From positions 1-64,000 of the forward strand of contig NZ_LDUY01000003.1 of NCBI RefSeq assembly GCF_001038455.1: 64,000 nucleotides of DNA, read 5' to 3'. The notes under the pieces are model-generated. The model did not search any database. It was not told the DNA's origin and worked only from the letters and a program-made list of their open reading frames with translations. Shown here piece after piece: positions 45,802-52,950 of the stretch. The DNA comes from Fructobacillus sp. EFB-N1. Lineage in GTDB: Bacteria; Bacillota; Bacilli; Lactobacillales; Lactobacillaceae. The first letter of the stretch is position 1. Every line of letters starts with the position of its first letter. The translations under genes and the position numbers were made by a program.

Positions 45802-47340
45802 ATGGCCCAGATGTCAATTTTACAAATTGGAGAAATAGATTGGACTGAACAGGTTCAAAACGAAAATTTGGACTGGCATTATACTGCTAGCTGGGACTTG
45901 CCTTTCTTGTTGGCTCGGCAACAAGATCCCAGTTTTTTAGCTTATACATATGTTTTGTTGACCGATTCCGTGATTGATTCGACTGTTTTGGCACGTCAAA
46001 TCAGGGAGTGGCCAGCTTATCGAGTTATTTATTTGGGAAATGCCGTTGGTTTCAATTGGGAGTTGAAGCAGGCTTTAGATGATCGTGGTGCTTTTTACTT
46101 TCATGAAAAAAAGCCAGAAGAGGTGGCTAATCGAATTTTTCGCGATTTGTATTTGGGACAAGCAGGTTTTCCAACTCGTTTCTCTGAAACGCAATTTTTG
46201 CCGGTCAAAAATTATTGCTGGCAGCTTAAACGGTCGGGCCGATTTTCAACCGCGATTAGCGGCGATTTTGGCGATGATTACCAGCAAATTGGAACGCTTA
46301 AAACTTTTCCGGGTGACTATCAGCCAGGGCAAGAGAATCTTGTTTACTGTGATTATGAACAAACTGGGGATGCTGAATTAGCGTTGTGCTTTGTTTTTTA
46401 TCACAATGGTAATTTACAGCAATTACAGATGATTCAAGGGCCTGCAATGCAGCGGTTGACGGCGATTAAAGCGCCGGCCTCGTATCAGGACTATCAAATT
46501 CTTGTGCTTGCGAAGGGTAAAGGGTCCTTGGACCTGCATAATGTGCACCAACGGCGGTCTCGCCACGGGCTAGGATATTTTTTACCAGGTGGAAGGCGTG
46601 ATATGACGGAGGATGGGCAAGAAGTCCTTTCTTACTTTAACCCAGGTACTAAAAAGGGTCCCCTTGTTGTTCTCTTTGTCGGCACTCGTCTGTATGTTGA
46701 GGGATTTGAGATGATGGGACCTTTGTCTGATTTAGGCTACCCATACTTGCTCTTTACGGATTCCAGAACACAAGGCGGAGCCTTTATGGTCGGTAATGAA
46801 GAATACGAGGATTTAGTTACGGAAAAAATCAGGAGTGCTCAAGAAACGGCCCGAGTAACGGCCGATGAACTGATTTTGACCGGATACTCAATGGGTTCTT
46901 ACGCTGCGATGTATTATGCTGGTAAGGTTGCTGCTGACCACCTAGTGTTGGCTAAGCCAATTATCAATTTGGGGACCTTCACCGCCCGGGGGGACTTTGC
47001 TCATAGTGGCGTTAACCATGATTGGATTTTAGATGTTCGCTATTTGTTAACCGGCCGGCTTGATCAATCTGATACCAAACGTTTAGATCAAAAATTGTGG
47101 CATTCGTTGAATCAATTGACTTGGCGCAATGGCGAGGTTTCACTCTTTACGATGACTCAAGACGAATATGATGGTGAATCATTACCAAAGTTATTGGATT
47201 ACTTCCGCCATAACAATGTCACTGTTAATCGCCAGCAAATGCCTGGCCATCATGAGGACCAGGTAGATGCCATGGTCGAATTTTTGAAAAAAGAAATTAG
47301 CCGACAGGCCAAAGCAATTAAACAGGAGGGCTGGCGTTAA
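45802..47340 (+). CDS. asp2: Accessory Sec system protein Asp2 (adhesin O-acetyltransferase)
   Basis: Asp2 has an alpha/beta hydrolase fold, supports export through SecA2/SecY2 and acetylates GlcNAc on the adhesin. Seen: 512 residues; an N-terminal beta-rich part; then the nucleophile elbow GYSMGSYAAM with Ser363. The late PGHHEDQVDAM gives His483/His484, with acids at Asp454 to Asp457 before it. These match the positions of the Ser-acid-His triad reported for S. gordonii Asp2, so the enzyme should be active. The ribosome binding site is AAGGAGG. It overlaps asp3 by one base (TAATG). Confidence 0.87.
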   Translation: MAQMSILQIGEIDWTEQVQNENLDWHYTASWDLPFLLARQQDPSFLAYTYVLLTDSVIDSTVLARQIREWPAYRVIYLGNAVGFNWELKQALDDRGAFYFHEKKPEEVANRIFRDLYLGQAGFPTRFSETQFLPVKNYCWQLKRSGRFSTAISGDFGDDYQQIGTLKTFPGDYQPGQENLVYCDYEQTGDAELALCFVFYHNGNLQQLQMIQGPAMQRLTAIKAPASYQDYQILVLAKGKGSLDLHNVHQRRSRHGLGYFLPGGRRDMTEDGQEVLSYFNPGTKKGPLVVLFVGTRLYVEGFEMMGPLSDLGYPYLLFTDSRTQGGAFMVGNEEYEDLVTEKIRSAQETARVTADELILTGYSMGSYAAMYYAGKVAADHLVLAKPIINLGTFTARGDFAHSGVNHDWILDVRYLLTGRLDQSDTKRLDQKLWHSLNQLTWRNGEVSLFTMTQDEYDGESLPKLLDYFRHNNVTVNRQQMPGHHEDQVDAMVEFLKKEISRQAKAIKQEGWR

Positions 47341-49118
47341 TGCAATATCAAATCTATTGGCAACCACAGACAGTCCTCCATGAGTTACAGGGTGCAATTG
47401 TTGACTTCATTAAGGAAAATGAGGTTCATTATACGAATCATTTTTTACCTTCTGGTCAGGTTATTGCTTCATGGACGGATGCAGCAAATTACTATCGAGA
47501 TAAGTCTGTTTCTGATTTACCCCGATTGAAGCCAGGTAGTACTTATCGGACAACTCGTCGAGTCCAAAATTCCAAGCGAATGCACGCATATTTGAGTTGG
47601 ACATTTTTTGATGAAAAAGATCAAATTATTAGCAGTCAGTATCAAAACAGTAATTTTTTGGATTTAAAGGTGCCAAGAGTTTATGACCATTATCGGTTAG
47701 ATTTGATGTCAGCTGGAACGGGTGACTTTACTTTCTATGAGGTCACGATGGCTGAAAAAGTTGATGGCTGGCTCATGGACCAGGACCAACAGATAACCGA
47801 ATACCTCGGGGCGTATTTGGATATGCCAAATCAGCTGGCTAGTAAAACCCTTCGAGTAATCTTGGCGGAACCGGAATTTCACCAAACAAGTTATCCAATT
47901 CAAGCAGTGAAACAATCACCACAGGCGGTCTTATACCTTGCCACGGATTTGCTTCATTGCCAAAATTTTTATGATGAAGAAGTCTTGAAAGTAATCAGAC
48001 AAGCCAAAAAAGAAGTCCGTGCTAAGGACGTTGAATTTGTTGGTTATGGTTTGGTTTCTTCCATGGTGGCATTGCAATACCGCCAGGCCGTGAAGGGGGC
48101 GAAGGCAATTGTTGCCAATCCTGACCAGCTTATTTTGCCATCAGGAATCGACCGTTATTCAACTGATTTAGCTGCTTTTTTGTCTTCTTTACCAGAAAAA
48201 ATTGAGGGATTAATGAGTGCCGATGATAGCTTATTGGTTCATTACTCTTTGGCGGACAATGCTAGTCCCATTCAGGTTATCCGCCCTCGGATAGAACTGC
48301 TGCAACAATTATCTTATCCTGAATGGCCAGAAAGTCGGCAGGAAAAGCTTGAACGGATTCGAGCAGAGCGTGAGGCTGAAAAGCAGCTTAAAAAAGACGG
48401 GCAGAATCAAAAAAGTCAAATTCAGAGTAGTAAGGTCAATAGTGATTCGTTAATTAACGAGAAGCAAGATAGTGATTCAGATATTCAGCAAAATGAAGAG
48501 AGCATCGCTGCTGAAAAGAGTCTGTTAGCAACTGGTACCAATCAAGGGGTTGCGCCTGACCAACCTTTGCCACCATTAGGGCCGGTTTTGGTGCCTAGAG
48601 ATTTAGCGCCATTGACAGAAGGTAGTCAAGAATCTGCATTATCCCAGTTAGGAATTTCGGTGAATCAAAGCCAGGTAGTTGACCAGCCATCAGAGTCACC
48701 AGATGGTTTGCCATTAATCGATTCGACTCAGGAAAAAACGGTCCAGGAGGATCAAGGTGAAGCTGAGCAAGCAGAACAAAATGATTCAAAAGAGCCTGTG
48801 GGGTCAGAACCAAAGGATGTAAAAGAGTCAGTGAAGGCAGATCAACCTGATGAAGGAGAGTCTTTGGAGTCAGAAACGGATGCAGAAGAGCGATTAAGGT
48901 TAGAACATGATGAGATGAGTCATGAACAAAAGAGTGCTTTAGATGCCGAGGAAATACCGCAAGAAGAGCAATTAGCAGCTGAATCAAGTCAGGTAGCAGA
49001 AAATGAAACAGATTCTGTAACGAGAAAAGTAGAGGAAACACGAGAACAACGAATTGCAAAGTCTGAAGCCAAACGTCAAAAACAGCTTTTAGGGTTTTTC
49101 ACTAGAAATCGAACTTAA
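47340..49118 (+). CDS. asp3: Accessory Sec system protein Asp3, enlarged with hydrolase-like domain and acidic tail
   Basis: Asp3 is a sugar-binding partner of Asp1 and Asp2. Seen: residues about 1-140 match the Asp3 domain (YWQPQTVLHEL, GSTYRTTRRV, FYEVTMAEK). Residues about 150-340 form a second domain whose GYGLVSSMVALQY (235-247) and AIVANPDQLILPSG mirror the Asp2 segment GYSMGSYAAMYY and its following strand, but with Gly237 where Asp2 has its catalytic serine. Residues about 345-592 are a low-complexity Glu/Gln/Ser tail ending in a basic KRQKQLLGFFTRNRT. It ends the operon before a perfect terminator. Confidence 0.78.
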   Translation: MQYQIYWQPQTVLHELQGAIVDFIKENEVHYTNHFLPSGQVIASWTDAANYYRDKSVSDLPRLKPGSTYRTTRRVQNSKRMHAYLSWTFFDEKDQIISSQYQNSNFLDLKVPRVYDHYRLDLMSAGTGDFTFYEVTMAEKVDGWLMDQDQQITEYLGAYLDMPNQLASKTLRVILAEPEFHQTSYPIQAVKQSPQAVLYLATDLLHCQNFYDEEVLKVIRQAKKEVRAKDVEFVGYGLVSSMVALQYRQAVKGAKAIVANPDQLILPSGIDRYSTDLAAFLSSLPEKIEGLMSADDSLLVHYSLADNASPIQVIRPRIELLQQLSYPEWPESRQEKLERIRAEREAEKQLKKDGQNQKSQIQSSKVNSDSLINEKQDSDSDIQQNEESIAAEKSLLATGTNQGVAPDQPLPPLGPVLVPRDLAPLTEGSQESALSQLGISVNQSQVVDQPSESPDGLPLIDSTQEKTVQEDQGEAEQAEQNDSKEPVGSEPKDVKESVKADQPDEGESLESETDAEERLRLEHDEMSHEQKSALDAEEIPQEEQLAAESSQVAENETDSVTRKVEETREQRIAKSEAKRQKQLLGFFTRNRT

Positions 49119-49153
49119 TCGATACGATAGCCACTAACATGTTTTGTAGGCTG

Positions 49154-49189
49154 AAAAGGCCCCGAAATTTTAAAATTTCGGGGCCTTTT
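49154..49189. terminator. Perfect 36-base bidirectional terminator
   Basis: AAAAGGCCCCGAAATTTT is followed directly by its exact reverse complement. It lies between the converging asp3 and NmrA-like genes. Confidence 0.9.
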
Positions 49190-49206
49190 TGTTAGTAAAT
49201 TATTGA

Positions 49207-49857
49207 TTAGTGGTTCGCAACGGTAAAGCGTTGGTTAGGGTGCTTTGGTTCGTGGTATTCGGCCACTAAGACGTTGGCAAGTGTATCACTTGTCACGACT
49301 GATTTTCCTTCATTGTTGGTCAAAAGATCATCTTGCCCGATTAATGGCTCTGGATCGGCAGGGCCAGCAATGAACTCCATGGATGGTGAAATACCAAACC
49401 AAGAAACATTATCAACATTTTTCAAAAAGTCGAGTTCAAGAACCTGGTTGGCTGGACCGCTGACCCATGCCTCTGATCCTGGAATTTTCTTTAAATCGTC
49501 AAGCAAGAGGTGGCGGTCAGCTCCGGTATGAAGTGAAGCGGCGCCCAGAATAAAGGCCAGGCGTGGCTTTTCTTGTTCACGGACGAGGTGAACAAGGTGG
49601 GCAGCCAAATCAATCTGCAAGAAAGCCTTGGTTGGAGCCGAGAAAGAATCGACAACAACGTCAAATGCTGCAAGGTCGTCCTTTGTTAAGTCAAAGGCGT
49701 CTTTTTGCAATGTGCTAATGGCTGGAAACTCCTTTTTCAAATCAGCAAGCTTTTCGGTTGACCGACCGTTGGCAGTAACCTCATCGCCAGCAGCCAATGC
49801 TGCCTTAACGGTTGCTGAACCCGCCATCCCTGTTGCGCCAATAATTAATACTTTCAT
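49207..49857 (-). CDS. NAD(P)-binding NmrA-like Rossmann protein
   Basis: This belongs to the atypical short-chain dehydrogenase group; the substrate cannot be read from sequence. Seen: 216 residues with the dinucleotide motif MKVLIIGATGMAGSATV, then NGRSTEKLADL and VVVDSF, and LAFILGAASLH further on. The usual Tyr-X3-Lys pair is not evident. ATG 49857 follows AAGGAG at 5 bases; the longer frame adds 12 residues without a ribosome binding site. It may be regulated through the palindrome upstream at 49921-49963, as redox-responsive genes of this group often are (inference). Confidence 0.8.
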   Translation of the reverse strand: MKVLIIGATGMAGSATVKAALAAGDEVTANGRSTEKLADLKKEFPAISTLQKDAFDLTKDDLAAFDVVVDSFSAPTKAFLQIDLAAHLVHLVREQEKPRLAFILGAASLHTGADRHLLLDDLKKIPGSEAWVSGPANQVLELDFLKNVDNVSWFGISPSMEFIAGPADPEPLIGQDDLLTNNEGKSVVTSDTLANVLVAEYHEPKHPNQRFTVANH

Positions 49858-49920
49858 GAAAACTCCTTCCGATGCTGAACGTTTGTTGGTCATTTTGACC
49901 TGAGTGATTGATTATCCTAA

Positions 49921-49963
49921 TTGTATTTTTAAAAGATACAACACTGTTATTATATCATACAAC
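49921..49963 (-). promoter_or_regulatory. Promoter and operator-like repeats of the NmrA-like gene
   Basis: A near-perfect 21-bp palindrome (TTGTATtTTT-A-AAAgATACAA, 49921-49941) ends in ATACAAC (49936-49942), which recurs at 49957-49963, exactly 21 bp further. Between the two copies is a minus-strand -10 box TATAAT (49954-49949). The layout is that of a repressor binding on both sides of a promoter. Confidence 0.5.
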
Positions 49964-50027
49964 CTAAATTCATTATAGGTCTAATAGCTGATTTCACCAA
50001 TGGAGCTGGTGGATTTTGATGACAGAA

Positions 50028-50060
50028 AAAAGAGCTGACCAATAGTTGGTTAGCTCTTTT
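50028..50060 (-). terminator. Terminator of the TSUP gene
   Basis: AAAGAGCTGACCA pairs with TGGTTAGCTCTTT (one G-T), with T runs on the minus strand after the hairpin. Confidence 0.8.
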
Positions 50061-50080
50061 GGAGGCTGTTGATTTAATTT

Positions 50081-50881
50081 TTAGAAGTAAGCCTTCACGA
50101 AGAGGTCGACGGCCAACAAAACTGCTAAAATACTGACAATGATTTTTAATGTCTTATCTGGGATAATGCGGACGATTTTTGGACCAATATAGCCACCGAT
50201 GAAGAGGCCGATTCCCATTGGAATGGCCATTTCCCAGTAAATGTGAGAAGAAAAGGCGTAAATCAGGGTGGCAATCAAGTTTGATGCACCAAGAGAAACG
50301 TTCTTGACCGCATTGTAGGAGGAGAAGTTCATCGTGGTTGTGGCGGAAAGGATGGCCAAAAGCATCACACCACCGGCTGCACCGAAGTAACCACAGTACA
50401 TTCCAACCAACAAGATGGCGATGGAAATCACCGTCTTATAGACTGGTGAATGGGCATCGTTTTCCATTGATTCATCGCGAGTCAGATTGAGTGGGTTTGA
50501 CTTTGACTTATTGATTTGTGAGAAAAGGAGTAAGCCAGCAAGCAAGACAAAGAAGGGAACAATCTTAGAAAAATAGGAAGCTGGTTGTGATAAAAGCAAC
50601 CAGGCACCGACAATCGATCCAAGAATTGTTAATGGAAAAATTTTAATCAATTCTTTTTTATGGCTGGTTAATTCCTTTTTGGAAGAAAACATCGAACCGA
50701 AACCAGTCATCACGAGGGCAGCGGTGTTCGTGACATCAGCGAAAACTGGTGGAATACCGACTGCTAAGAGTGCGGGATAAGAAACAAGGGATGCCAGCCC
50801 GGCAGTGGTACTGACGATTCCAGCTAAGATTCCCATCGGGAGAAGGAAAAGGAAGGCTTGTAAATAATGATCTGTTATCAT
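50081..50881 (-). CDS. TSUP family permease (TauE/SafE-like sulfite exporter family)
   Basis: TSUP proteins are predicted anion permeases for sulfur or organic-acid compounds; the substrate here is unknown. Seen: 266 residues, about eight hydrophobic segments, with the family repeat GILAGIVSTTAGLASLVSYPALLAVGIPP in pieces and a second copy GMYCGYFGAAGGVMLLAIL. ATG 50881 is preceded by AAAGGAG at 12 bases; the 30 residues upstream in frame are AT-rich and lack a ribosome binding site. It is the second of two minus-strand genes here but has its own terminator. Confidence 0.85.
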   Translation of the reverse strand: MITDHYLQAFLFLLPMGILAGIVSTTAGLASLVSYPALLAVGIPPVFADVTNTAALVMTGFGSMFSSKKELTSHKKELIKIFPLTILGSIVGAWLLLSQPASYFSKIVPFFVLLAGLLLFSQINKSKSNPLNLTRDESMENDAHSPVYKTVISIAILLVGMYCGYFGAAGGVMLLAILSATTTMNFSSYNAVKNVSLGASNLIATLIYAFSSHIYWEMAIPMGIGLFIGGYIGPKIVRIIPDKTLKIIVSILAVLLAVDLFVKAYF

Positions 50882-51299
50882 AAAAAAGAAGAACTCCTTT
50901 GAAATATTTTTATTTTTTTGTAAAATAACAAAATTAATAATTAGGTGGAAAAATGTTAGAAAAACTAACAAGAATAACAGTTATGAGTATAGAAGTTTCC
51001 CGACAGAAAAGCAATTCTGGCGGCAAAGTGTTTTTTTTTTTTTAAATAGAAATCACGGTTTTGTGATTTTTTCGTCCTTGTTTGTCGGTTGGGTTTCAGT
51101 GGATAAGGAGAAGATAAGGGGAAATGAGGGCAAAATTTAAAATAGTAGTTAGTCGGTGATTGCCTATTTAAAAAAGCCAATATTTAATGATAGAAGTAGG
51201 TATTGATGTTGCTATTTGCAAAAATCTTTCAGAATTTCAAAATAGAAATGTCAGTCGGAGTTTTAATTAAGAAATTTTTTATTTAGGTGGCATACTATT

Positions 51300-51449
51300 T
51301 TGAAGTCAAATAACTATACCAATCTGACGCAAAACTGCCACACGAACTCGATTGCCGCAAAAGTGTCACAAAATGACCAAAGTATTGATAAAAACGTCAA
51401 AAACACGTCTGAAAAAATTAGTTTTAAGCGCAACGAAAAAGCCCGATAG
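51300..51449 (+). CDS. Possible 49-residue ORF, unrecognised
   Basis: The TTG start at 51300 has AGGTGG nine bases upstream. The product opens MKSNNYTNLTQNCHTNS and is polar and basic (Asn, Lys, Ser, Gln-rich) without a hydrophobic segment. It does not resemble any family I know. The stop falls inside the tRNA-Leu terminator. It could equally be non-coding, since the region is AT-rich and the start is not ATG. Confidence 0.2.
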   Translation: MKSNNYTNLTQNCHTNSIAAKVSQNDQSIDKNVKNTSEKISFKRNEKAR

Positions 51450-51482
51450 ATCGCATTTAAACGATGATATCGGACTTTTTAT
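51437..51482 (-). terminator. tRNA-Leu terminator
   Basis: On the minus strand AAAAAG-CCGATA pairs with TATCGG-CTTTTT around an AT-rich inner loop, ending in T5, about 25 bases after the tRNA. Confidence 0.75.
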
Positions 51483-51506
51483 ACGTTTGTTAAATTATGC
51501 TTAGAA

Positions 51507-51590
51507 TGCCGATGACAGGAATCGAACCTGCACGGTGAAATCACCATACCGACCTGAACGGTACGCGTCTGCCAGTTCCGCCACATCGGC
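51507..51590 (-). tRNA. tRNA-Leu (anticodon CAG)
   Basis: An 84-base class II tRNA: acceptor stem GCCGATG/CATCGGC with discriminator A, D-loop region GGCGGAACTGGCAGACGC, anticodon stem-loop ACCG-TTCAGGT-CGGT with anticodon CAG, long variable arm GGTGATTTCACC, and T-arm with GGTTCGATTCC. The 3' CCA is not encoded, so CCA addition after RNase Z trimming is expected. It reads CUG codons. Confidence 0.97.
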
Positions 51591-51604
51591 AACAAACAAG
51601 TAAA

Positions 51605-51633
51605 ATTATACCTTGGATAAGCCCTAATTACAA
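51605..51633 (-). promoter_or_regulatory. tRNA-Leu promoter
   Basis: On the minus strand TTGTAA (51633-51628), a 17-base spacer and TATAAT (51610-51605), some 15 bases before the tRNA. It lies back to back with the serC promoter. Confidence 0.8.
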
Positions 51634-51636
51634 GTC

Positions 51637-51664
51637 TTGACTTTAATTAAAATTTTCTTAAAAT
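51637..51664 (+). promoter_or_regulatory. serC promoter
   Basis: TTGACT (51637-51642), a 16-base spacer and TAAAAT (51659-51664). The predicted transcript starts near 51671 and has a leader of about 190 bases. Confidence 0.65.
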
Positions 51665-51670
51665 GGATAC

Positions 51671-51858
51671 TAATCGAGTAGAAGTAGGCCCGCAGGTATT
51701 GGGACTTACCAACGATTGATGGACTACAATCAGCCGCTGGCGTCTGAACTTTTAAGTTTACTGTGTGTCTTTCAGTTTTTTTATTTTGACCGTATTGGGC
51801 ACGGGGCGCTAGAGGGCACCTTGTGCTTTTTTTGTTGGTGAAGAAGGAGGAAAAAACG
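51671..51858 (+). promoter_or_regulatory. serC leader: twin GGACU-loop hairpins and terminator (candidate attenuator)
   Basis: Two hairpins with 8-base loops stand in tandem: GGTA/TACC (51695-51710, loop TTGGGACT) and GATTG/CAATC (51714-51731, loop ATGGACTA). Both loops show GGACT. A third weak hairpin, AACTT/AAGTT (51747-51758), follows. An intrinsic terminator (GCACGGGG 51799-51806 with CCTTGTGC 51819-51826, then T7) lies just before the serC ribosome binding site. No T-box consensus is present. The layout is that of a metabolite- or protein-controlled attenuator; the ligand is unknown. Confidence 0.55.
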
Positions 51859-52950
51859 TTGAGTAGCTATAATTTTTCGGCTGGGCCTGGGGTCCTGCCG
51901 AGCCCGGTGATTAAGCAGATTCGAGAGGACTTGGAAAAGGAAGAAAATTCACACTACAGTATCTTAGAGATTTCTCATCGTAGTGCCAAGTTTGATGAAA
52001 TTATTCACCATGCAGAAGACCGTCTGCGTCAGTTGATGGACATTCCAGATGATTACGCTGTTCTCTTTATTCAAGGTGGGGGATCCTTGCAATTTGAGAT
52101 GTTGCCCCTTAACTTGGCAAATCAGAAGAATAAGATTGCGGTCTTAGATTCCGGTAACTTTGCCAATAAGGCAGCCAAAGCGGCTCAGGCAGTCGGCAAA
52201 GAGGCAACCATTGTTGCGAGTTCAAAGCAAGACCGTTACCGCTATTTGCCAGAGTTACCAGCTGATTTTGATGCAGTAGATTATGACTACCTCCACATTA
52301 CCACTAACAATACGATTGAAGGCAGCACCTACCACCAGGATAATTTGCCCAAGACAACGGGACACTTGGTGGCGGATATGTCTTCCAATATCTTAGCCGA
52401 ACCCTATAATGTGTCTGATTTTTCAGCCATCTTTGCTGGGGCCCAAAAGAACCTGGGACCTGCCGGCGTCACGCTAGCCATCGTGAAAAAGGATTGGCTC
52501 GCCGAGCAAAAAATTGAAGGCGTTGGCCCGATGATGCGTTACCAGTCATACATCGACAAGGATTCGATGTACAATACGCCACCTGTCTTCAGTATTTATG
52601 CCCTCAGTCTTGTTCTGGATTGGGTTTTCGAACAGGGTGGTGTCAAGCAACTTTACCTAAATAACCAAAAGAAGGCCAAGCGCCTTTATGATTATTTAGA
52701 TCAGTCTGATTTTTACCAAGTGCCTGTTTCCGGTGAAGGACCGTCGTTAACGAATGTGGTCTTCACGACTGGAGACAGCGACTTGGACAAGAAAATCAGT
52801 TTGCAGGCTGATCAAGAAGGGCTGCACAACCTGGCAGGTCACCGTTCGGTCGGTGGCTTCCGGGCATCCCTTTATAATGCACAGCCAATAGCTGCAGTCG
52901 AGGCGTTGATTACATTTTTGGAGAAGGCGGAGAAGGAACACAAATCATGA
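51859..52950 (+). CDS. serC: Phosphoserine aminotransferase
   Basis: SerC converts 3-phosphohydroxypyruvate and glutamate into phosphoserine in serine synthesis. Seen: NFSAGPGVLP at the start, EISHRSAKFDEI, FIQGGGSLQFEM, the PLP lysine in FAGAQKNLGPAG, and MRYQSYIDKDSMYNTPPVF at the substrate site. 363 residues. The start is TTG 51859, placed by AAGGAGG at 8 bases and by the family N-terminus; the in-frame ATG at 51823 lies within the terminator. Its last codons overlap serA by 4 bases (ATGA). Confidence 0.95.
   Translation: MSSYNFSAGPGVLPSPVIKQIREDLEKEENSHYSILEISHRSAKFDEIIHHAEDRLRQLMDIPDDYAVLFIQGGGSLQFEMLPLNLANQKNKIAVLDSGNFANKAAKAAQAVGKEATIVASSKQDRYRYLPELPADFDAVDYDYLHITTNNTIEGSTYHQDNLPKTTGHLVADMSSNILAEPYNVSDFSAIFAGAQKNLGPAGVTLAIVKKDWLAEQKIEGVGPMMRYQSYIDKDSMYNTPPVFSIYALSLVLDWVFEQGGVKQLYLNNQKKAKRLYDYLDQSDFYQVPVSGEGPSLTNVVFTTGDSDLDKKISLQADQEGLHNLAGHRSVGGFRASLYNAQPIAAVEALITFLEKAEKEHKS

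Larger units (their letters stand above)
50882..51506. other. AT-rich intergenic region of about 0.6 kb
   Basis: Nothing in this stretch is firmly coding. It holds a run of 13 T at 51031-51043, a hairpin AAATCAC/GTGATTT with T6 at about 51049-51073 (terminator-like on the plus strand with no gene feeding it), a possible 49-codon gene at 51300-51449 and, at 51437-51482, the hairpin that should end the minus-strand tRNA-Leu transcript. The rest shows no recognisable element. Confidence 0.5.

Noticed and set aside
50965-51180. 71-codon minus-strand frame near the TSUP gene
   Set aside because: Includes the T13 run as a Lys stretch, no ribosome binding site, and no domain.
51671-51833. serC leader as a T-box
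   Set aside because: The GGTGGTACC-type antiterminator core present in the ileS and thrS leaders is missing here, so I keep it as an unclassified attenuator.
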